From assembly GCA_019322535.1 (NCBI GenBank), contig JAHWIM010000073.1, positions 1 through 8,599 on the forward strand: DNA of 8,599 bases. The letters are read 5' to 3'. Source of the DNA: Candidatus Woesearchaeota archaeon. Its GTDB lineage: Archaea > Nanobdellota > Nanobdellia > Woesearchaeales > WJKL01. Positions 5,412-8,599 of this stretch are shown here, piece after piece. The notes beneath the pieces were generated by a model that had not been told where the DNA came from, searched no databases, and worked only from the letters and a program-made list of their open reading frames with translations. The position numbers were made by a program, and so were the translations under genes. Numbering within the stretch: the stretch's first letter is position 1; each line of letters starts with the position of its first letter.

Positions 5412-5418
5412 TCACCTC
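5412..5418 (-). promoter_or_regulatory. ribosome binding site GAGGTGA of the zinc-ribbon operon
   Basis: GAGGTGA on the minus strand, four bases before the ATG at 5407, matches the archaeal anti-Shine-Dalgarno. This operon is therefore translated from a leader of roughly 25 bases, unlike most genes here. The same bases form the end of a possible four-codon frame (MYLR, start at 5426, stop TGA inside the site). Confidence 0.7.
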
Positions 5419-5452
5419 AGATACATCAATAAAAAAAGAAAACTAATCTTAG

Positions 5453-5473
5453 GTTATTTAAAACTTTCTAGAA
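5453..5473 (-). promoter_or_regulatory. CTAGAA-TATA promoter of the zinc-ribbon operon
   Basis: The minus strand reads TTCTAGAAAG-TTTTAAATAA. The TATA centre is about 50 bp from the ATG, so this transcript has a leader carrying a Shine-Dalgarno. The inverted repeat 5479-5507 lies just upstream, where an activator or repressor could reach the promoter. Confidence 0.7.
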
Positions 5474-5478
5474 CTTTG

Positions 5479-5507
5479 GGTGTCTACAAAGTTAAAATGT
5501 AGACACC
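5479..5507. promoter_or_regulatory. inverted repeat GGTGTCTACA/TGTAGACACC, downstream copy
   Basis: Perfect 10-bp arms (5479-5488 and 5498-5507) with a 9-bp spacer. The right arm overlaps the TAG stop of the fic gene (5507-5509). The arms are identical to those around the fic promoter (6416-6454). The site is a plausible operator for the following operon, a transcript-end hairpin of fic, or one end of a mobile unit. Confidence 0.75.
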
Positions 5508-6403
5508 TATCTATATTGCTTCTTATACTGCGATATCAAAAATCGAAGAGTTGGCTTTATATCATTCTTTTTTTCAAATATCTGGAGAACCCTGTAATAC
5601 CTTTGCCTGTCTTTAAACCTAATATTTATTGGAGGATAACTATGCTTTAGCAAAACATAGTTAAGGAGCAGTCTGCCAACCCTTCCGTTTCCATCCTGAA
5701 AAGGGTGTATATTCTCAAATTCATTATGCACCAAAGCTGCTAAGAGCAAGGGAGGATATTTGATCTTATGCTTTGCATACCATTTAGTAAGTTTTTCAAG
5801 CAGTTTAGGAACTTTATTATATGGAGCGCCCTGATGCACTATATTACCATATCTATCTCTTATAACAACTTCAACATTTCTGAGTTTTCCAGCAAATGAC
5901 TTTGTTTTCTCAAAGCAAAGAAAATGCAGCTTTTTTATGAGGGAAATGTTCAGCTTTGATCTTGTTTTTCTGATATATTCAACTGCATTTGCTACTCCTA
6001 AAGTCTCTATCTCATCAGCACCGTGTGGCTTCTCTTTATGTTCTATAAGGTCTTTTGCTTCATCTAATGCTACAGTTGAACCTTCAATAGCGTTTGTATT
6101 ATATGTAAAGTTCTCAGTAAACCTCAGCCAGTCTAGTCTCTGAAGATGCTCAACTTTTAGCGGTTTCTCAATTTTTTTGTATTCTTCAATTTCTCTTTTA
6201 CTTAATTCAAATTCAAATATGCTTTTTTCTTTAACCTGCTCTAAGATTATTTTTTCAGCTCTTGGTTTTAATCTTTCTAGTTCTCTTTCAGACAGATCAG
6301 AGCCAAGATAGCGGGAAATTCTCTTAACTTTATCCCCTGCTCTAAAAGAATGAACCAAATAATACTTCTTTTTTCTGCCTCTTTTTCTTATTTCTACAAA
6401 CAT
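5507..6403 (-). CDS. class II Fic family protein (AMP-transferase-like)
   Basis: A 298-residue protein. Fic enzymes transfer AMP or a related group onto protein hydroxyls. The active-site motif is intact: H233-PFQDGNGRVGR244 (HPFxxGNGRxxR), with the catalytic histidine, the anion-binding GNG and the arginines. An N-terminal inhibitory helix of the (S/T)xxxE(G/N) type is present: T103-NAI-E107-G108, making it a class II Fic, where the glutamate clamps ATP binding. A flap-like strand precedes the motif (EVVIRDRYGNIVHQGAP, 178-194). The first 60 residues (RKKKYYLVHSFRAGDKVKRISRYLG) form a basic unit common on archaeal Fic proteins and reminiscent of the N-termini of some transposases. The ATG at 6403 is chosen because TTTATATAT (6425-6433) is centred 26 bp upstream; an ATG-less extension upstream would translate the promoter. 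The target is unknown. The gene is bounded by inverted repeats, suggesting autoregulation or mobility. Confidence 0.9.
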   Translation of the reverse strand: MFVEIRKRGRKKKYYLVHSFRAGDKVKRISRYLGSDLSERELERLKPRAEKIILEQVKEKSIFEFELSKREIEEYKKIEKPLKVEHLQRLDWLRFTENFTYNTNAIEGSTVALDEAKDLIEHKEKPHGADEIETLGVANAVEYIRKTRSKLNISLIKKLHFLCFEKTKSFAGKLRNVEVVIRDRYGNIVHQGAPYNKVPKLLEKLTKWYAKHKIKYPPLLLAALVHNEFENIHPFQDGNGRVGRLLLNYVLLKHSYPPINIRFKDRQRYYRVLQIFEKKNDIKPTLRFLISQYKKQYR

Positions 6404-6415
6404 AATAATATAATA

Positions 6416-6454
6416 GGTGTCTACATATATAAATATTTGCATTTTGTAGACACC
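6416..6454. promoter_or_regulatory. inverted repeat GGTGTCTACA/TGTAGACACC around the fic promoter
   Basis: Perfect 10-bp arms at 6416-6425 and 6445-6454 with a 19-bp spacer that contains the fic TATA box. One arm lies between the TATA box and the predicted start site, the other upstream of the BRE. A protein bound here would block TBP/TFB or polymerase. Arm-to-arm centre distance is 29 bp, versus 19 bp at the downstream copy: exactly one helical turn more. Confidence 0.8.
6425..6439 (-). promoter_or_regulatory. TATA/BRE promoter of the fic gene
   Basis: The minus strand reads CAAATA-TTTATATAT, TATA centred 26 bp from the ATG at 6403. It has no CTAGAA box and is framed instead by the inverted repeat. 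Confidence 0.65.
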
Positions 6455-6467
6455 CAGATACAAGGCG

Positions 6468-6506
6468 TTTAGGCATTCAAAGAATGCTATGTATAACACT
6501 TAAAGA
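6468..6506 (+). repeat. intergenic hairpin repeat, copy 3
   Basis: GGCATTC-AAA-GAATGCT (6472-6488) is followed by ATGTATAACACTTAAAG. The outermost base pair is G-T, a wobble only if the plus strand is the RNA. It is located between the stop of the 6540-6974 gene and the fic promoter. A decayed promoter-like sequence, TTCTAAAAAGG-TTTAATTAG (minus strand), lies about 25 bases further upstream on the minus strand. Confidence 0.7.
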
Positions 6507-6539
6507 AATCTAATTAAACCTTTTTAGAAAAAACTTAGT

Positions 6540-6974
6540 TTAATATCCTTCCCACTTGATTTCATAAAAGAAATGATCTAATTTAAGCCATTTAACAGCA
6601 ACGATCTTATCATCTACAAAATAACCTTTGATCAAACAATTGAATCCATTTGGCAGGATATCATACTCTGGACACAGCCAATCATCAATCCTTCTTTGTC
6701 CATTTTCAAATGGAACTTCTATCCCTATTTTGGATCTTGCACCTAGAATCTGTTCAACTTCATTTGAGGTCATGTGTTCTCCAATCTTTAAAATATTATT
6801 TTGAAGAAATTCCTTTTCCACAGGACTCATTGCTTCTATTGCATCTTCGCCGCTTGGAAGTTTGCTTACTTCTTCAGCTAATAAGCTGACATAATATTTT
6901 CCAATCAAGAAAACTCCAATTATGACCAATAATATTACTGCAATAGCAAAGTATATCTTATTTTTCTTTTTCAT
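6540..6974 (-). CDS. membrane-anchored protein with BamE/SmpA-like domain (144 aa)
   Basis: The N-terminus MKKKNKIYFAIAVILLVIIGVFLIGKYYV is a single anchor or uncleaved signal helix (about 7-25) with positive residues before it, so the rest should be outside the membrane. Residues 64-131 fit the BamE/SmpA-OmlA type of fold: IGEHMTSNEVEQILGARSK (the G-M-T-x-x-x-V-x-x-x-LG turn-helix), a gap, then DDWLCPEYD, then a strand GYFVDDKIVAVKWL (118-131). In bacteria that fold serves outer-membrane assembly and as a beta-lactamase-inhibitor-like scaffold; here the role is unknown, and the domain call is by pattern only. Two cysteines (C101, C113) could form a disulfide. The ATG at 6974 is fixed by TTTATATAA 27 bp upstream; the seven-residue extension to 6995 is not needed. 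Confidence 0.7.
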   Translation of the reverse strand: MKKKNKIYFAIAVILLVIIGVFLIGKYYVSLLAEEVSKLPSGEDAIEAMSPVEKEFLQNNILKIGEHMTSNEVEQILGARSKIGIEVPFENGQRRIDDWLCPEYDILPNGFNCLIKGYFVDDKIVAVKWLKLDHFFYEIKWEGY

Positions 6975-6996
6975 TATAATATCATATCCTAACAAG

Positions 6997-7014
6997 TTAT
7001 ATAAAATTTTCTAG
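6997..7014 (-). promoter_or_regulatory. CTAGAA-TATA promoter of the 6540-6974 gene
   Basis: The minus strand reads CTAGAAAAT-TTTATATAA, TATA centred 27 bp from the ATG at 6974. Confidence 0.65.
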
Positions 7015-7046
7015 TTTTTTTAGAATTAGAATATAATTAGTTTCAA

Positions 7047-7313
7047 TTACTCAGCATTTCCTGGCTTTACATCTCTGGCTTCGCCGTTAACATACGGGCA
7101 ATTTACCCAATTAGGGCAAGCTTGACGAAAATCCTCTGGTTTTTCTTTTGCCATTGAACAATAAGCCCTGTGCGGATCATACCAAGTCTTTCCATCAACA
7201 ATCACTTCTTCTGCCTTAACAATGCCTTCAAGAATGTGCCTATCATAACTCCATTGATTTATGAAAAAACAATTAGCCATCAAGGGATTTTCTTTTAATT
7301 GTGATGTATCCAT
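7047..7313 (-). CDS. hypothetical small cysteine-containing protein (88 aa)
   Basis: No family recognised. The protein begins MDTSQLKENPLMANCFFINQWSYDRH and has four cysteines; three lie in the second half in the order YC-x13-AC-x5-NC (YCSMAKEKPEDFRQACPNWVNCPY). The spacing is not a standard zinc ribbon, though metal or disulfide binding is possible. The tryptophan- and tyrosine-rich middle (VDGKTWYDPHRAYC) suggests a compact soluble domain. The ATG at 7313 is used because the TATA box TTTTATAAAA (7335-7344) is centred 26 bp upstream; an in-frame extension to 7382 would translate the promoter and the hairpin repeat. It lies between the DUF4215 gene and the BamE-like gene, all on one strand, each with its own promoter. 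Confidence 0.65.
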   Translation of the reverse strand: MDTSQLKENPLMANCFFINQWSYDRHILEGIVKAEEVIVDGKTWYDPHRAYCSMAKEKPEDFRQACPNWVNCPYVNGEARDVKPGNAE

Positions 7314-7333
7314 AATCAAGCAGAATATTGGTT

Positions 7334-7351
7334 GTTTTATAAAACTTCTAG
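7334..7351 (-). promoter_or_regulatory. CTAGAA-TATA promoter of the 7047-7313 gene
   Basis: The minus strand reads CTAGAAG-TTTTATAAAAC, TATA centred 26 bp from the ATG at 7313. It abuts hairpin repeat copy 4. Confidence 0.65.
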
Positions 7352-7390
7352 TTTTTTTGGCATCCAATGCCACGCATAACACTAAAAAAA
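7352..7390 (+). repeat. intergenic hairpin repeat, copy 4
   Basis: T7 (7352-7358), the short stem-loop GGCAT-CCA-ATGCC (7359-7371), then ACGCATAACACTAAAA. It lies between the stop of the DUF4215 gene and the promoter of the 7047-7313 gene. The loop base differs from copy 2 (CCA versus TCA) while the stem is unchanged. Confidence 0.7.
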
Positions 7391-7410
7391 ACTTTTTTAG
7401 AAAAATATGT

Positions 7411-8599
7411 TCAGCCTATGATGACAGGACCAGAAATGATTCCACCAGCTGGACTGAATGTGATATTAACACCAGCATGGGTGCCTATTGAACCATCACC
7501 AAGTGCTACACTATCTGTTGGATCAATAAGGTCAACACCTTCTACCACAGAATCTATTACTAAAATCTTGCTGCCGCTGACCCATTCATAGATGATCTCA
7601 TAAGAGTCAGATGGATTTATATTAAATCCAACATCCTCATTAAAACTCTTTATCTGGCCTTGTTCATCCAGTACTATATTTGTCTGGAATGTATTTGCTG
7701 GGTTATTAACCTCAGTGAAAACAAGCTTAATTACTTGATTCATCTGGTTTGTGTTTACAGTAATAGTTCCATCAAGGATTGTGTCTGCTTGTTCAATCAC
7801 GCACATATCACAGCCATCTCCAACAACATTATTTCCATCATCACACTGTTCAGCAGGTTTATCTACAATACCATCACCACACTGCTCTAATGAGCAATCA
7901 GAACGACAGCCATCACCATCAACAGCATTTCCATCATCACATTCTTCACCATTAGCATAATCTAAAATACCATCTCCGCAAACTGGTAACAAACAAAAAT
8001 TACAGCCATCTCCATCAACATTATTGCCATCATCACACTCTTCAGCAGGTTTATCTACAACACCATCACCACACTGCTCTAATGAGCAATCAGAACGGCA
8101 TCCATCACCATCTATTAAATTGCCGTCATCACACTCTTCACCAAGAGAATAATCTAAAATACCATTACCGCAAGGTTGCTCTTCTTCTCCAACTCCAAAC
8201 CAACCCATAATTTTCTCTAAAAACCAAAATTTAATCTTTGCTCCAATCCTTTGCGGTTCTATAACAATATCTCCATTCAAATAAGCTTCTTCAATTGCAT
8301 TCATAACATCGTCTGAAGCAATAATCTCATCAAGAGTTTCTTCTGAAAGCCTTATAATATAGTGAGGTTTATCTATTCCACCTTCAACAAAATCTTTAAT
8401 TCTGTTTCCAGCAATCTTAAATCCATAAACTTCTCCATTAACCTCAACATTTGCTTTAGGTTTTCCAAGAATAAACCTTAAAGTGCCAGGAAGCTGGTCT
8501 AGATTAATCTGGTCAAGGTTATCTTTGATAATTTTTGATCTCGCTGCCTGGTTCTGAGCACTGACAGCATAAACTAACAAAAGAGCTATTATCAAGAAA
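7411..8599 (-). CDS. secreted protein with four DUF4215-type cysteine-rich repeats (5' end cut)
   Basis: At least 395 residues; the start codon lies beyond the right edge. The first visible residues (FLIIALLLVYAVSAQNQ) are the hydrophobic core and AxA-like end of a signal peptide, so the protein is exported. Counting from the leucine codon at 8595, residues 20-140 form an unrecognised domain. Residues 142-265 hold four repeats of the type CGDGxxD...GEECDDGNxxDGDGCxxxC (C142-C170, C175-C201, C206-C234, C239-C265), the DUF4215 / Myxococcus cysteine-rich repeat. Residues 270-394 look like a strand-rich beta-sandwich (DTILDGTITVNTNQMNQVIKLVFTE). The aspartate-rich loops could bind calcium. It is probably a cell-surface or secreted adhesin-like protein. 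Repeats 1-2 and 3-4 are a duplicated pair. Confidence 0.85.
   Translation of the reverse strand, partial: FLIIALLLVYAVSAQNQAARSKIIKDNLDQINLDQLPGTLRFILGKPKANVEVNGEVYGFKIAGNRIKDFVEGGIDKPHYIIRLSEETLDEIIASDDVMNAIEEAYLNGDIVIEPQRIGAKIKFWFLEKIMGWFGVGEEEQPCGNGILDYSLGEECDDGNLIDGDGCRSDCSLEQCGDGVVDKPAEECDDGNNVDGDGCNFCLLPVCGDGILDYANGEECDDGNAVDGDGCRSDCSLEQCGDGIVDKPAEQCDDGNNVVGDGCDMCVIEQADTILDGTITVNTNQMNQVIKLVFTEVNNPANTFQTNIVLDEQGQIKSFNEDVGFNINPSDSYEIIYEWVSGSKILVIDSVVEGVDLIDPTDSVALGDGSIGTHAGVNITFSPAGGIISGPVIIG
7785..8174 (-). repeat. 192-bp tandem duplication inside the DUF4215 gene
   Basis: The block around 7849-7919 reappears at 8041-8111 with only a few base changes, a period of 192 bp or 64 residues. 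Each unit encodes two cysteine-rich repeats, including the shared SLEQCGDG and VDKPAE segments. High DNA identity suggests a recent duplication or gene conversion. Confidence 0.75.

Noticed and set aside
5470..6462. Target-site duplication around the fic unit
   Set aside because: Bases outside the 13-bp ends (ACTTT on the left, AGATA on the right) do not match, so insertion is not demonstrated.
6404..6499. N-terminal extension of the Fic protein by 32 residues
   Set aside because: It would translate the TATA box, both operator arms and part of hairpin repeat copy 3. TATA spacing fits the ATG at 6403.
7314..7382. Upstream extension of the 7047-7313 gene
   Set aside because: It would translate through the TATA box, the CTAGAA box and hairpin repeat copy 4; the ATG at 7313 has ideal promoter spacing.
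7785..8174. Repeats in the DUF4215 gene as a CRISPR-like array
   Set aside because: The repeats are in frame, encode a cysteine-rich motif and have no constant repeat with variable spacers. No CRISPR array, tRNA or rRNA was seen anywhere in the window.

Overview
The window looks like a stretch of an AT-rich archaeal chromosome, most likely a DPANN-type lineage (Woesearchaeota/Pacearchaeota-like; this placement is inference). Three things point that way. Nearly every gene has a TATA box of the TTTAAATAA/TTTATAAA type centred 26-28 bp upstream of its start codon, so most transcripts should be leaderless. Two genes instead carry a Shine-Dalgarno of archaeal type (GAGGTGA, GGAAGTG). The gene content is small, compact and mostly hypothetical, with TspO, an archaeal-type Fic protein and a secreted DUF4215 protein. 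The TATA spacing was used to correct several starts.

Layout. 1-157 (-): 5' part of a helix-turn-helix regulator that runs off the left edge. 382-489 (+): a 35-residue zinc-ribbon protein. 524-931, 974-1327, 1415-1861 and 1933-2577 (all -): a four-helix membrane protein and three soluble proteins of unknown function, each with its own promoter. 2672-3715 (+): a 347-residue protein of unknown function, divergent from 2577. 3807-3950 (-): a 47-residue two-helix membrane protein just downstream of tspO (3986-4447, -). 4528-4896 (+): a four-helix membrane protein divergent from tspO. 4909-5407 (-): an overlapping three-gene operon (zinc ribbon, then two small membrane proteins). 5507-6403 (-): a class II Fic protein. 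6540-6974 (-): a membrane-anchored protein with a BamE/SmpA-like domain. 7047-7313 (-): a small cysteine-containing protein. 7411-8599 (-): a secreted protein with four DUF4215-type cysteine-rich repeats, its N-terminus cut by the right edge.

Three non-coding patterns stand out. (1) A CTAGAA box sits directly upstream of the TATA box in eight promoters, at the BRE position, and often overlaps the stop codon of the preceding gene. (2) A dispersed intergenic element of about 40 bp occurs four times in the same orientation. It has a short hairpin of GGCAT...ATGCC type followed by a conserved ATAACACTTA-like tail, and the hairpin survives length changes. (3) The inverted repeat GGTGTCTACA...TGTAGACACC occurs twice, once around the TATA box of the fic gene and once just after its stop codon. 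The arm spacing differs by exactly one helical turn. It may be an operator, or the ends may be the termini of a small mobile unit.

Membrane and envelope proteins dominate (at least eight), but no pathway can be assembled from them. The best candidate for an undescribed regulatory system is the Fic gene with its paired inverted repeats and the zinc-ribbon/membrane operon whose promoter lies next to one of them.
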